A stretch of 64,000 nucleotides of DNA from Pseudopedobacter sp035496935 (GTDB lineage Bacteria; Bacteroidota; Bacteroidia; Sphingobacteriales; Sphingobacteriaceae). Below are positions 26,617 to 35,934 of the stretch, piece by piece. A program made the translations under genes and the position numbers. The stretch lies in the NCBI GenBank assembly GCA_035496935.1, contig DATJED010000026.1:1-64000 (forward strand). The letters are read 5' to 3'. A model generated the notes under the pieces. It made no database searches, was not told the DNA's origin, and was given only the letters and a program-made list of their open reading frames with translations. Position 1 is the stretch's first letter. Every line of letters starts with the position of its first letter.

Positions 26617-27198
26617 ATGAATAAGTCGAGAATGGAGGCTTTTAGTGATGGTGTTTTGGCCATTATTATTACCATTATGGTTTTAGAAATAAAAGTCCCT
26701 CATGGTGCTGAACTGGCAGATATAAAACCGTTGTTGCCCGTGGCGTTAAGTTATGTTTTAAGTTTTATTTACGTGGGTATTTACTGGAACAACCACCACC
26801 ACATGATGCATACCGTTAAAAAAGTTAGCGGCGCTATTTTGTGGGCAAACCTACATTTGCTTTTTTGGTTGTCGCTAATTCCTTTTGCAACAGGTTGGCT
26901 GGGCGAAAATCATTTCGAGGCTTTGCCGCTTGCTTTATACGGCTTTATATTATTGATGGCCGCTATTGCTTATTGGTTGTTGCAAAATGTGATTATTAAA
27001 ACTCATGGAGAAAATTCAATTTTAGCAAAAGCCGTCGGGAAAGATTTAAAAGGAAAAGCCTCGCCCATCATTTATATTGTAGCGATGATTGCTTCGTTTT
27101 ATGTGGGCTGGTTGGCTATTGCTTTATATATTTTTGCTGCACTAATTTGGTTAATTCCGGATAAAAGAATTGAAGTGATTTTGGAGCATCAGGATTAA
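26617..27198 (+). CDS. TMEM175-type potassium channel family protein
   Basis: 193 residues with six membrane segments. The diagnostic first helix SRMEAFSDGVLAIIITIMVL carries the (R/K)xxxFSDGVxAIxxTxxxLE signature of bacterial TMEM175 channels. The Ile side chains there form the selectivity gate in characterised members. Only one six-helix unit is present, as usual in bacteria, so a tetramer is expected. It starts 27 bases behind ispG and could be co-transcribed with it. Confidence 0.85.
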   Translation: MNKSRMEAFSDGVLAIIITIMVLEIKVPHGAELADIKPLLPVALSYVLSFIYVGIYWNNHHHMMHTVKKVSGAILWANLHLLFWLSLIPFATGWLGENHFEALPLALYGFILLMAAIAYWLLQNVIIKTHGENSILAKAVGKDLKGKASPIIYIVAMIASFYVGWLAIALYIFAALIWLIPDKRIEVILEHQD

Positions 27199-27202
27199 CG
27201 AT

Positions 27203-28387
27203 TTAAAACAATTCATTCGGGTTTAACCGCAAAAAATCCTGCCAAGGTAAACCGCCGTTGCCTACCATCAAAACTTTATCTGGCTTATACATTTTACTGA
27301 AAGCGTTCATCCCGCCGGTACTTACCGTGTTGTTAGTTTTTACCTCTAAACCGATAACTTTTCCGCGTTTTTCGAGTACAAAATCCAATTCATCGTTTCT
27401 GTGGCGCCAATAATAAACTTTAAAATTATTTGCTAAGCCTGTATTTATCAAATGGCTCCCGATTGAAGATTCCACCATTCGTCCCCACTCTTCCTTTTTT
27501 GTTAAAATCTCATCAAAAAATTCAATCCTTTGTGCACTAATCAAAGCGTTATTATGTACCTGAAATTTCGGACTTGATGAACGCTTTCTGATTGCATCTG
27601 CTGCAAATTTTTCGATTCCGGCCAATAAACCCGCCGTATCCAAAAGCTCCAGATAATTAGATAATGTAGTCGTATTCCCAGCATCTTGTAGCTGTCCCAT
27701 TATTTTGGTATAAGAAAGTATTTGGCCAGAATACAAACAGCCCAATTCAAACAAACGCTTCATTAACGCAGGTTTATCAATCCGCGTAAGCATCAAAATA
27801 TCTTTAGATATGCTGGTTTCAATTAAAGCATTGTTGACGTAATTTTTCCATCTTTCCTCATCGTTAATTAAAGAAACTGAACCGGGATAAGCACCAAACC
27901 AAACATATTGCTCTGGTGTAAAACCGAAAGCTTGCTCCATTTCTGTTAAAGTCCAATGCGGAATATAGGTGCTCTCAAACCTACCGGCCAAAGATTCTGT
28001 TAAACCTTGTTGCAACAATAAGCGTGATGAACCCAAAAGAATAACTTTTAAGTTGATTTTATTTTTGGTGTCTTCGTCCCACAGCTTTTTCACCATCTCA
28101 CTCCAGTTATCAATTTTTTGAATTTCATCAATAACAAGCAAAGCGGCGTGATTTTCTGTACTTTGATTTAAAATTCTAGCTTTTTCCCACAGCGTTGCAA
28201 CCCACGTGTGATCTGATGCAGGAACGGCATCTGCCGATTCAAAAATATACGGACAAGCGACTTTTGTTGTTAACTGCTCAATTAACGTGGTTTTACCAAC
28301 CTGCCTTGGTCCCATTAACACTTGAATGAACCGCCTTGGCTCGTTTATCCTTTCTATAAGTGACTGTAAATAAACTCTTTGAAACAT
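27203..28387 (-). CDS. AAA+ ATPase with DUF4143 C-terminal domain
   Basis: 394 residues. The N-terminal ATPase has Walker A MGPRQVGKTTLIEQL (near 25), Walker B LLVIDEIQKIDNW and sensor LLGSSRLLLQQGL. The C-terminal DUF4143 part ends in a PD-(D/E)xK-like core (YYWRHRNDELDFVLEKRGKV, VIGLEVKTN). Such stand-alone ATPases are widespread, often horizontally moved and of unclear role; some relate to defence-type ATPases. The start codon sits inside the palindrome GAAACATGTTTC, and two larger palindromes lie directly upstream, so the gene is probably autoregulated or tightly repressed. Confidence 0.85.
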   Translation of the reverse strand: MFQRVYLQSLIERINEPRRFIQVLMGPRQVGKTTLIEQLTTKVACPYIFESADAVPASDHTWVATLWEKARILNQSTENHAALLVIDEIQKIDNWSEMVKKLWDEDTKNKINLKVILLGSSRLLLQQGLTESLAGRFESTYIPHWTLTEMEQAFGFTPEQYVWFGAYPGSVSLINDEERWKNYVNNALIETSISKDILMLTRIDKPALMKRLFELGCLYSGQILSYTKIMGQLQDAGNTTTLSNYLELLDTAGLLAGIEKFAADAIRKRSSSPKFQVHNNALISAQRIEFFDEILTKKEEWGRMVESSIGSHLINTGLANNFKVYYWRHRNDELDFVLEKRGKVIGLEVKTNNTVSTGGMNAFSKMYKPDKVLMVGNGGLPWQDFLRLNPNELF

Positions 28388-28397
28388 GTTTCACAAA

Positions 28398-28439
28398 TTA
28401 CTCAATGTATTGAGTAAAATTACTCAATACATTGAGTAA
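28398..28439. promoter_or_regulatory. Twin palindromic operator upstream of the DUF4143 ATPase
   Basis: Two perfect inverted repeats, TTACTCAAT-GT-ATTGAGTAA (28398-28417) and TTACTCAAT-AC-ATTGAGTAA (28420-28439), lie 22 bp centre to centre, two helical turns apart. They end 11 bases from the gene's ATG. The arrangement fits two protein dimers bound side by side. Confidence 0.65.
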
Positions 28440-28489
28440 AATGAAATTAATCACAAAAAACTTCTTGACTCTATATAATTAGAGCGAAT

Positions 28490-29320
28490 TTATTGCTTTA
28501 TAAAATCAATTGAAGTGCTTACAAATCTCTCTAAATCTTCAGGAAGGTCTGTTTTATTATAGGGATGCGAAGCGCCAAAAACATGGTTTGCTCCTTCAAT
28601 TATCAAAAGTTTAGATTCGTTTTGTAAACGATGAAAATTCTCGGCAACAGCAGTTTTTACGGATGGGTCTTCCGTACCTTGTGCAATTAACCAGGGTCTG
28701 TTGAGCGAACTTGCCGCGGTATTTAAATCATAATCCTTTTCATGCGTTGATACGTGATTTAACAGTTCTACAGAAAGTGGCATCTGTTCTTTTGTTCGTC
28801 CGTTTAAGACATAATGCACTCCTCTTTCTTTCCATCCAGCTTCGTCTTCTTTATTCCAAAGATTCCTAAAACTGCTTATCGCTGCCCAAGTGATTAATTT
28901 GATAACTCTTTTATCTTTTGTCGCCTGTAAGATTGACAAAGCACCACCGCGACTATGCCCCAATAACACAATCTGTAGATGCGGAAATTTTTCCTTAGCG
29001 TAAGTAATTATTTTATCTAAGTCAAACAGTTCTTTGCTGGGTGTGTTTTCAGAAAACGACTGAAGATCCTTTATATCCGAAAGATCGTCTTCTTTTACGC
29101 CACTATGTGAAAAATTGAACTTTAAAAAGTAAATTCCTGCTTTGCCTAAGGCTTCGGCTATTAAGTGATGCGCACCCCAGTCTTTAAAACCTTTAAAGCC
29201 ATGAACAAAGATCACCAGATAATCCGGATAGGCATTTGCATAAGTAATATCGCCAACAATGGGTTTATTGTTTGAACCTGTGATTTGGAAAGTTTCTTTG
29301 CTAAACTGATTTTCATGCAT
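28490..29320 (-). CDS. Alpha/beta hydrolase (serine hydrolase, dienelactone/aminopeptidase-like)
   Basis: 276 residues. Nucleophile elbow LLGHSRGGALSI, oxyanion region YLVIFVHGFKGFKDWGAHHL, acid near IAQGTEDPSVKTAVAENF and histidine in EGANHVFGASHPYN give a complete Ser-Asp-His set. No signal peptide, so it is cytoplasmic; the substrate is unknown. ATG 29320 (MHENQF) was preferred to an upstream in-frame start. Monocistronic. Confidence 0.85.
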   Translation of the reverse strand: MHENQFSKETFQITGSNNKPIVGDITYANAYPDYLVIFVHGFKGFKDWGAHHLIAEALGKAGIYFLKFNFSHSGVKEDDLSDIKDLQSFSENTPSKELFDLDKIITYAKEKFPHLQIVLLGHSRGGALSILQATKDKRVIKLITWAAISSFRNLWNKEDEAGWKERGVHYVLNGRTKEQMPLSVELLNHVSTHEKDYDLNTAASSLNRPWLIAQGTEDPSVKTAVAENFHRLQNESKLLIIEGANHVFGASHPYNKTDLPEDLERFVSTSIDFIKQ

Positions 29321-29413
29321 AAGACAAATTAACAAAATTTACGCGTTTTAAAACGGCTTTTACTTTAGGTAATTTAAGGTAATGATTTTATTACCCTAGA
29401 ACTTTAGCACTTT

Positions 29414-29444
29414 TTTGGAAAAAAACCTTGAAATCATATCTTTG
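29414..29444 (+). promoter_or_regulatory. Consensus promoter of the small exported-protein genes
   Basis: TTTG (29414-29417), 19 bases, TATCTTTG (29437-29444). It drives the TTG-started gene at 29465 and probably the next one. Confidence 0.75.
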
Positions 29445-29464
29445 ACAAAAAGCACAATAATAAA

Positions 29465-29740
29465 TTGAAATTACTCATCTCCATATTGTTTTTGTTTACA
29501 ATCGGTAGTGTTACTATTTGTGCAACATTTGATAAAAAAACGATAGAGAAAGAATCTTTAACATCTTCTGAAGAAAATCATGAAAGCGACGAAGATGACC
29601 TTAGAGATTTTGAACCCTTAGCTTTTCTGCATAACAGCTTTACCAACCTTTTCGGAGCTGAAAAAGAAGGCTATATCTGCATTTCTGAAATTTATACTCG
29701 CCTAAATTCGGTTCACGACAATCCACCGCCCGAATACTGA
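29465..29740 (+). CDS. Small exported acidic protein, unknown function
   Basis: 91 residues starting with TTG; no ATG is available in frame and a consensus promoter ends 20 bases upstream. The signal peptide MKLLISILFLFTIGSVTICA is followed by an acidic stretch (SSEENHESDEDDLRDFEP) and ends NPPPEY. No family recognised. The next gene follows after 48 bases and also encodes an exported protein, so the two may form an operon. Confidence 0.6.
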   Translation: MKLLISILFLFTIGSVTICATFDKKTIEKESLTSSEENHESDEDDLRDFEPLAFLHNSFTNLFGAEKEGYICISEIYTRLNSVHDNPPPEY

Positions 29741-29788
29741 TTAACTATTTCTGTTAATTATTTATTGTTCACGTAAAATCTTATTAAA

Positions 29789-30220
29789 ATGAAAAGTATT
29801 ACCGCTTTTAATGGGGCGGTTGCAATTTTGTTGTTTTTAGCAACGTTAAGCGCAAATGCCCAATCGATACCAGAAAAGGACTTAAAAACTAATATTTCTG
29901 ATATTGAAAAACCAATAGAAAAACTGCAACAGCTAGAACCTATTTATTACAGTTTTAACACTGAAAAGCTTGCGCATTTAAAATTAGCCACTTCTACCCA
30001 ATATGGTTTTAAGTTGCAGAGCGCCCAAGCCACTTTTCCTAGCTTAATTAAAACAGAAAACAAAAGCTATAGTGCTGGCAAAAATAATATTAAGAATGCT
30101 ACTTATCAGGAATTAGATACAGAACACCTAATTCCGGTATTGGTTGCGGCCTTACAAGAACAACAAAAGTCAATTGAAGCGCTTAAAAAAGAAATAGCGC
30201 TATTAAAGCAGAAAGATTAG
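29789..30220 (+). CDS. Exported protein with an S74-like chaperone-domain remnant
   Basis: 143 residues. A signal peptide (AVAILLFLATLSANAQ) is followed by a segment resembling the core of peptidase-S74 intramolecular chaperone domains (LEPIYYSFNTEKLAHLKL then YGFKLQSAQATFPSLI, YQELDTEHLIPVLVAALQEQ). It ends in the coiled coil KSIEALKKEIALLKQK. S74 domains normally terminate tail-spike or T9SS-type fibre proteins and cleave themselves off after trimerisation. Here the domain is exported without any fibre, so it is probably a stand-alone derivative. The assignment is by resemblance only. Confidence 0.6.
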   Translation: MKSITAFNGAVAILLFLATLSANAQSIPEKDLKTNISDIEKPIEKLQQLEPIYYSFNTEKLAHLKLATSTQYGFKLQSAQATFPSLIKTENKSYSAGKNNIKNATYQELDTEHLIPVLVAALQEQQKSIEALKKEIALLKQKD

Positions 30221-30280
30221 TTTGTGTGTGTGAGATTTGAGGCTGTAATGGCCTCATTTCTTTTTTCTGAAATAACACTA

Positions 30281-30595
30281 TTAAGCCTGAGCCGTCGGCC
30301 CACCGAAGTTGAACGGCATCCCTCCGTTGTTATCGCCACCAACTTTAATAGTGCCATTAATCATCTCAAACTTTGCGATATTATCTTCCAAAGCGCCCAT
30401 TAATCGCTTTGCATGATCAGGAGTTAATACAATTCTGCTTTTAACTTTTGCTTTTGGCACACCCGGCATCACTCTAATAAAGTCAAGCACAAATTCGCTG
30501 TTTGAGTGGGTGATTATGGCTAGGTTTGAGTAAATGCCCTCTGCCATTTCTTCAGATAGCTCTATATTTAATTGGTTGTCGTTTTGTTCTTCCAT
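30281..30595 (-). CDS. DUF3467 domain protein
   Basis: 104 residues covering the DUF3467 pattern: NIELSEEMAEGIYSNLAIIT, HSNSEFVLDFIRVMPGVPKA, KVKSRIVLTPDHAKRLMGAL and a Gly/Asn-rich tail. Small conserved protein of unknown function in Bacteroidota. It is separated from dapA by a 115-base AT-rich gap, so it is likely its own transcript. Confidence 0.85.
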   Translation of the reverse strand: MEEQNDNQLNIELSEEMAEGIYSNLAIITHSNSEFVLDFIRVMPGVPKAKVKSRIVLTPDHAKRLMGALEDNIAKFEMINGTIKVGGDNNGGMPFNFGGPTAQA

Positions 30596-30710
30596 AAAGC
30601 TAAAATAGAAATTCTGTTTGAAATTGGAGTTTCTGTAATTATTATTTTGATTTCTTCCATAAAAAAAGTCGACTAAAAACCGACTTTAAATGCTATTGAT
30701 GCGAAAGCTT

Positions 30711-31592
30711 TTAAGCTGTTATCTTTTTAATTTCTGTAATAATTTTTGAGCGAGTACCATCAGTTACTTTTACTAATGGCAAGCGTAAATTATCCTCACA
30801 AATGCCCAAAACTTTCATTCCAGCTTTAACACCGGCTGGGTTACCCTCTGCAAAACACAATCTTGTAAATTCCAAGAAACTAAAATGAGCTTCTTGTGCT
30901 CCTTTAAAATCTCCGGTCAAACATTTACGAACCATAGCTGAAAGTTGTGCCGGAATTGCATTCCCAATTACCGAAATAATGCCAACAGCGCCCAAAGCCA
31001 TCATTGGAAGCGTTACGGGATCATCTCCAGAAATCAGTAAAAAGTCTTTTGGTTTATGAGCGGCTATCTCATTAAAAATGTCAAAATTACCCGATGCTTC
31101 TTTTACACCTAAAATATTTTTAACGTTATTGGCTAAACGCAAAGTTGTTTCTGCGGACATGGTAACGCCCGTACGGCCCGGAACATTGTATAACAAAATC
31201 GGCAATTTGCTGGCTTCAGCAACAGCTTTATAATGCTGATAAATTCCTTCCTGATTAGGTTTGTTATAGTAAGGAACCACGGAAAGTACGGCCTTGTAAC
31301 CTTCCAAATCAAAATTTCTTACGGCTTCAACAATTTCGGCAGTATTATTACCGCCAATACCGGCCATTAACGGAACACGGTTATTGGTTACTTTCGCTGT
31401 AAACTCAAAAATCTGCTTCTTTTCTTCATTACTTAAAGTGGCAGATTCGGCAGTTGTACCCATCACCACAATATACTCCACTTTACCGCCAATTAGGTGC
31501 TCAATGGTTTTTTCTAAAGCATTATAATCAACGCTTCCATCCTCAAGAAAGGGCGTAACCATAGCTACACCGGTTCCGTAAAAAATGCTCAT
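30711..31592 (-). CDS. dapA: 4-hydroxy-tetrahydrodipicolinate synthase
   Basis: 293 residues, TIM barrel. It condenses pyruvate and aspartate semialdehyde, the first step of lysine/diaminopimelate synthesis. Motifs: GTTAESATLSNEEKKQ (substrate loop), LLYNVPGRTGVTMSAET with the catalytic Tyr, and the Schiff-base lysine in LGVKEASGNFD. It overlaps the preceding DUF6913 gene by 4 bases, and that in turn overlaps ligA by 4, so ligA-DUF6913-dapA is one coupled operon. Confidence 0.96.
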   Translation of the reverse strand: MSIFYGTGVAMVTPFLEDGSVDYNALEKTIEHLIGGKVEYIVVMGTTAESATLSNEEKKQIFEFTAKVTNNRVPLMAGIGGNNTAEIVEAVRNFDLEGYKAVLSVVPYYNKPNQEGIYQHYKAVAEASKLPILLYNVPGRTGVTMSAETTLRLANNVKNILGVKEASGNFDIFNEIAAHKPKDFLLISGDDPVTLPMMALGAVGIISVIGNAIPAQLSAMVRKCLTGDFKGAQEAHFSFLEFTRLCFAEGNPAGVKAGMKVLGICEDNLRLPLVKVTDGTRSKIITEIKKITA

Positions 31593-32125
31593 TTTATTTT
31601 ATCTAAATAGTATTTTAATTCCTTACTAAAACCACTGATACTTTGTTGTTGGGTAGCTAGCATAAAATCATAAATTCCTGAATTCTTTTTATGATACGCT
31701 CCGACTTTAAAAAGTGACTTTGAAAGTGCGGTGATATAAACTAAAGGGAAACAGATTTCGGTGCACAAGTTAATGAGAATATCAAACTCATTGTTTACAA
31801 AATTGATTATTTTTTCCTTTTTTGGAATAAAATCCCAGTTAATATCTGCTTTAGAAAGAAGCTGGATTGGACTAGATGTTGACAGTTTCAAAGTTTCATT
31901 TGAAGTAAAAGCAATTAACGACACACGTTTGTTCGCTTTCTGCAAATCTGAAGCTATTTTCGCCATCTCATCAAGCTGGTTTTGGTTTTCTACAGACACT
32001 ACAATTCCAATATATTTAGCCGCTTTTAAAGAAACAGATTTATTTTTTCTGCTAATCTTTTTAATTTCTTGCTTTAGCTTATAAAAGCCTGATTTGATTC
32101 GATATTTTTTGAATAACTCTCTCAT
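31589..32125 (-). CDS. DUF6913-type conserved protein
   Basis: 178 residues. A basic N-terminal helix (RELFKKYRIKSGFYKLKQEI) is followed by an alpha/beta domain (YIGIVVSVENQNQLDEMAKI, KRVSLIAFTS, FDILINLCTEICFPLVYITA). It looks like the small conserved Bacteroidota family often found between ligA and dapA. Role unknown. Four-base overlaps on both sides place it in the ligA-dapA operon. Confidence 0.7.
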   Translation of the reverse strand: MRELFKKYRIKSGFYKLKQEIKKISRKNKSVSLKAAKYIGIVVSVENQNQLDEMAKIASDLQKANKRVSLIAFTSNETLKLSTSSPIQLLSKADINWDFIPKKEKIINFVNNEFDILINLCTEICFPLVYITALSKSLFKVGAYHKKNSGIYDFMLATQQQSISGFSKELKYYLDKIK

Positions 32126-34134
32126 TTTATCAGTTCTAACAAATCCTCCAGGGTAATCATGGGGATTTGTAATTTGTTTGCTTTTTCTAATTTGGACGGC
32201 CCCATGTTTTCGCCAGCAACAAGGTAATTCAGTTTTGCAGATATGCTACTTAAGATTTTACCGCCGTTAGCTTCAATAATATCTTTCAGTTCATCCCGGC
32301 TGTAACCTTCAAAAACACCCGAAATTATAAAGGTTTTGCCCACCAAATTTTCGCTTTGCAAAACTACTTCCTTTTCTTCGATTTCAAAATTTAAACCTGC
32401 CTGTTTTAATTTTACAATTTCTATTTGATGTTTAGGGTTTGCAAAATATTCGATCACGCTTTGTGCAATGCGCTCTCCAATTTCATCTGCCGCAATTAAC
32501 TCTTCTAAACTTGCTTCGCTAATGCGTTCGATGGTTTTAAAATGCTTTGCCAATTTTAGCGCAACGGTTGCCCCTACATAACGTATTCCTAAACCAAATA
32601 ATACTTTTTCAAAAGGCATTAGTTTCGATTTTTCGATACCTTCAAGTAAGTTGGTGATGGACTTTTCTCCGAAACGTTCTAAGTTTTTTAAATCCTCTTC
32701 GTGATTTTTTAGTGCATAAATATCACTGATATGAGTGAGCAGATTTTTTTGATACAAAGTTTCCACGGTTTCTGCACCAATACCTTCAATATTCATTGCC
32801 TTACGGCTGATGAAATGCTGCATGCGTCCAACAATTTGTGGCGGACAACCTTCATCATTCGGGCAATAATGCACCGCCTCTCCTTCCGTACGTACCAAAG
32901 GCGTATTACACTCGGGACAGTTATGAATGTACGTTATTTTTCGAGCTCCCGGCAGTCTTTTGTCTAAGTTGACCTTAATTACTTTTGGAATAATCTCTCC
33001 GCCTTTTTCTACCAAAACAGTGTCCTTTTCGTGGAGCTCAAGTCGTTCAATTTCGTTGGCGTTGTGCAAAGTTGCCCTTTTTACAGTGGTACCGGCTAAT
33101 AAAACGGGTTTTAAATTGGCAACTGGTGTAACTGCGCCGGTGCGGCCAACTTGGTAAGTCACCTTTTCTAATATGGTTTCAACTTCTTCGGCTTTGTATT
33201 TATAGCTAATTGCCCAACGTGGAGATTTAGCGGTAAAACCCAGTTCCTCTTGCTGTGCGTAGCTATTTACTTTTAGCACAATGCCGTCGATATCGTAGCT
33301 TAATTTAAATCTTTTTTGTTCCCATACGGCGATAAATTCTAGAACTTCCTTTATGTTATTACAAAGTTTGCTTTCTTCCGAAATTTTAAATCCCCAGCTT
33401 TTTACAGCTTGTAAACTTTCCCAATGCGTTTTAAACGGATTGTTATCGCTGTAAAGGAAATAAAGAAAGCAATCTAAGGGACGTTTGGCAACCTCTGCAG
33501 AATCCTGCATTTTCACCGTTCCGGATGCGAAATTACGTGGATTAGCAAAAGCAACTTCGCCATTTTCTACACGTTCCTGGTTTAATTTTTCAAAAGCGGC
33601 ATGGTGCATAAAAACTTCACCACGGATATCAAAATAGTCCGGCATATTGTGGCCGTGAACAACAGTTGGAATGCTGCGGATGGTTCTTACGTTTGTTGTA
33701 ACTTCGTCTCCTTTTGTGCCATCGCCACGGGTAACCGCTCTTAACAATTTGCCGTTTTCGTAAGTTAAGCTCATGGATAAACCATCGAATTTTAACTCGC
33801 AAACGTAATGGAAATCCTCTCCGATTGCCTTTTTGATGCGCTGGTCAAAATCCAATAATTCCTGCTCATTATAAGTATTGCCCAACGACATCATCGGCCA
33901 TTTGTGCAATACGGTTTTAAAGCTTTTGGTAATTTCTCCGCCTACTTTTTGCGTCGGCGAGTCGGGATTTAAATATTGTGGATTTGCTTTTTCTAAAGCC
34001 GCTAATTCTTCAAGTTTCTGATCGAAATCGTAATCAGAAATAGTAGGCATCGCCAACTGATAATAATTATAATTATGTTGCTTTAGCTCTTGAACAAGGG
34101 CATCTATTTTCGCTTTTATATCGTTACCAGACAT
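32122..34134 (-). CDS. ligA: NAD-dependent DNA ligase
   Basis: 670 residues, canonical length. Domain order: Ia (YYQLAMPTISDYDFDQKLEE), adenylation domain with the nucleotidyl lysine in YVCELKFDGLSMSLTYENG, OB fold (YQVGRTGAVTPVANLKPVLL), four-cysteine zinc finger (CPECNTPL then CPNDEGCPP), helix-hairpin-helix repeats and a C-terminal BRCT domain (LVGKTFIISGVFEGYSRDEL). It seals nicks in replication and repair. First gene of the operon continuing into DUF6913 and dapA. Confidence 0.97.
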   Translation of the reverse strand: MSGNDIKAKIDALVQELKQHNYNYYQLAMPTISDYDFDQKLEELAALEKANPQYLNPDSPTQKVGGEITKSFKTVLHKWPMMSLGNTYNEQELLDFDQRIKKAIGEDFHYVCELKFDGLSMSLTYENGKLLRAVTRGDGTKGDEVTTNVRTIRSIPTVVHGHNMPDYFDIRGEVFMHHAAFEKLNQERVENGEVAFANPRNFASGTVKMQDSAEVAKRPLDCFLYFLYSDNNPFKTHWESLQAVKSWGFKISEESKLCNNIKEVLEFIAVWEQKRFKLSYDIDGIVLKVNSYAQQEELGFTAKSPRWAISYKYKAEEVETILEKVTYQVGRTGAVTPVANLKPVLLAGTTVKRATLHNANEIERLELHEKDTVLVEKGGEIIPKVIKVNLDKRLPGARKITYIHNCPECNTPLVRTEGEAVHYCPNDEGCPPQIVGRMQHFISRKAMNIEGIGAETVETLYQKNLLTHISDIYALKNHEEDLKNLERFGEKSITNLLEGIEKSKLMPFEKVLFGLGIRYVGATVALKLAKHFKTIERISEASLEELIAADEIGERIAQSVIEYFANPKHQIEIVKLKQAGLNFEIEEKEVVLQSENLVGKTFIISGVFEGYSRDELKDIIEANGGKILSSISAKLNYLVAGENMGPSKLEKANKLQIPMITLEDLLELIK

Positions 34135-34160
34135 AGCAACGAAGATACATGTTTACTGGG

Positions 34161-34904
34161 TTAAATCCCTAAAACCGATTTCAATTTTGGATAACCTGTT
34201 TTGCTTACCGGGATTTTTTTGCCATTTTTTAAAATTAAAAGATGGCTATCTTTTTCGTAGGCTTCAATTTTAGTGATTTGATCAATTTTTACAATATGAG
34301 AACGATGAACCCGTACGAATAAGTTTGGATTTAGATTCTTCTCGAAGAAAGCAAGCGTCTGATTTTTAAGAAATTCTCCATCGGCAGTGTAAATTTTCAC
34401 ATAATCGTCATCGGCAGTTAAATGGCTGATATCGTAAATGGAAATCACTTTAATTTTATTGCCCAATTTAATTACAATCCGTTCGTTTTGGGTTTGGTTT
34501 TGTGCAGAAACCGCTTCAACAATATTTAGAACTGGTTTGTTCTGCCCTTCTTTATTTGCAGATAAAAATTTATCCATCGCTTTCTTAAAGCGTTCCTCGT
34601 TAAAAGGTTTCAAAAGATAATCAACGGCGTTTGCTTCAAATGCTTTTAGGGCAAACTCATCAAATGCGGTGGTAAAAATAATTGCAGGCAACTCGTCCAA
34701 TAATTCCAAAAGCTCGAAACCTGTAATTTTAGGCATCTGTATATCCAAAAAAACCAATTGTGGCTGGTGCTGGTTAATAGCCTTCAACCCTTCAAACCCG
34801 TTCTCGCATTCTTCTGCTATTTCTATTCGAGGGTAGCTTATAAGATATTCTTTAATAATATTTCTGGCTAAAGGCTCGTCGTCGATAATTAAGGCTTTAA
34901 TCAT
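34161..34904 (-). CDS. LytTR-family response regulator
   Basis: 247 residues. The receiver domain (about 1-120) has the phospho-acceptor Asp in LVFLDIQMPKITGFELLE and the switch Lys in DYLLKPFNEE. The C-terminal LytTR DNA-binding domain (about 145-245) has the NLFVRVHRSHIVKIDQI and SKTGYPKLKSVLGI segments. Its start overlaps the end of the histidine-kinase gene by 8 bases, so the two form a coupled pair. The targets may include the preceding LiaF-like operon itself. Confidence 0.92.
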   Translation of the reverse strand: MIKALIIDDEPLARNIIKEYLISYPRIEIAEECENGFEGLKAINQHQPQLVFLDIQMPKITGFELLELLDELPAIIFTTAFDEFALKAFEANAVDYLLKPFNEERFKKAMDKFLSANKEGQNKPVLNIVEAVSAQNQTQNERIVIKLGNKIKVISIYDISHLTADDDYVKIYTADGEFLKNQTLAFFEKNLNPNLFVRVHRSHIVKIDQITKIEAYEKDSHLLILKNGKKIPVSKTGYPKLKSVLGI

Positions 34905-35934
34905 ATTGGGGTATTTTTAGAGTGCTGATGAATTTTCCGTTCCGCTTTTCGGTGTTTAGCAAATCCGTACGGTTGTATAAAAGTTGCAATCTTCTTTTGG
35001 TACTTGATAAACCGAAACCTGTTCCTTTGTTGCTATGGGACGTTTCGGGATCAAACGGATTGGTGATGGTAATTATCAAATACGGATTTTGGAAATCTGC
35101 CGAAATATTGATGGTTACTTTGTCAAGCGTATCGTACAAGCCAAATTTAATGGCGTTTTCTACTAAAGGTTGCAAAAGCATAGGTGGCAAAGCTTTGTTT
35201 AAAACTGATTCGTTAGCCGAAACTTGGGTATTTAGCCGATTTCCGAAACGTACTTTCTCAATTTCTAAATACAATTCTAAATGTTCTAACTCAGTTATTA
35301 AATCGGTTAATGTATCATCTTTCCTTAAAGTTCCGCGTAAAAAATCCGACAATTGATGTACCATTTTTCGGGCTTCTTTTGGCTGGGAAATAATTAAGGA
35401 ACTGATAGAGTTTAAACTGTTGAAAAGAAAATGTGGCTGTAATTTTTCTCTTAATGACGTTAATTCAATTTCTTTAGTTAGTTTATCAGCTTCGCTTTTT
35501 CTTTTGGTAAATTCTTTGTTTTCCTCCTGACTGTACCAAAGTACACTGATGGTTGCCATGCTACCGATAAAAAGCAATGCAAACATGAAACGTACTGGCA
35601 ATGAAAGCTGGAGAAAATAATGGCTGGCACCGCTGTACAATTCCATATTATTAAATATAAGCGTAAGCGCATAAACATAAACACCCGCCAAAACCTTACA
35701 CCAAACAATAACAAAAAGATATTTATAGCCTTTTGGCTGATAAAAAGAAAGACTATTGCTAATTAACCAACAAGCTAAGGCCAACAGAATATTGGATACA
35801 ATACTATCATTTATTGCAGTTTGATCATCAATATGAAATAAAGTAAGCGTGTAATATTGAAATGCCGTAAATACGGCAATCAGAAAAAGAAAAACCCACT
35901 TAAATTTATTGTTTGATAATGGAGATGCCGACAC
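34897..35934 (-). CDS. LytS/YehU-type sensor histidine kinase
   Basis: 345 residues. Four to five membrane helices (about 10-140), a short coiled coil, then the His_kinase domain with phosphorylatable His in LQPHFLFNSLNSISSLI and an ATPase domain (PPMLLQPLVENAIKFGLY, KGTGFGLSSTKRRLQLLY). The start is GTG directly after the TAA of the upstream DUF4288 gene, so translation is coupled. With no extracytoplasmic domain, it probably senses an in-membrane signal. Confidence 0.9.
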   Translation of the reverse strand: MSASPLSNNKFKWVFLFLIAVFTAFQYYTLTLFHIDDQTAINDSIVSNILLALACWLISNSLSFYQPKGYKYLFVIVWCKVLAGVYVYALTLIFNNMELYSGASHYFLQLSLPVRFMFALLFIGSMATISVLWYSQEENKEFTKRKSEADKLTKEIELTSLREKLQPHFLFNSLNSISSLIISQPKEARKMVHQLSDFLRGTLRKDDTLTDLITELEHLELYLEIEKVRFGNRLNTQVSANESVLNKALPPMLLQPLVENAIKFGLYDTLDKVTINISADFQNPYLIITITNPFDPETSHSNKGTGFGLSSTKRRLQLLYNRTDLLNTEKRNGKFISTLKIPQYD

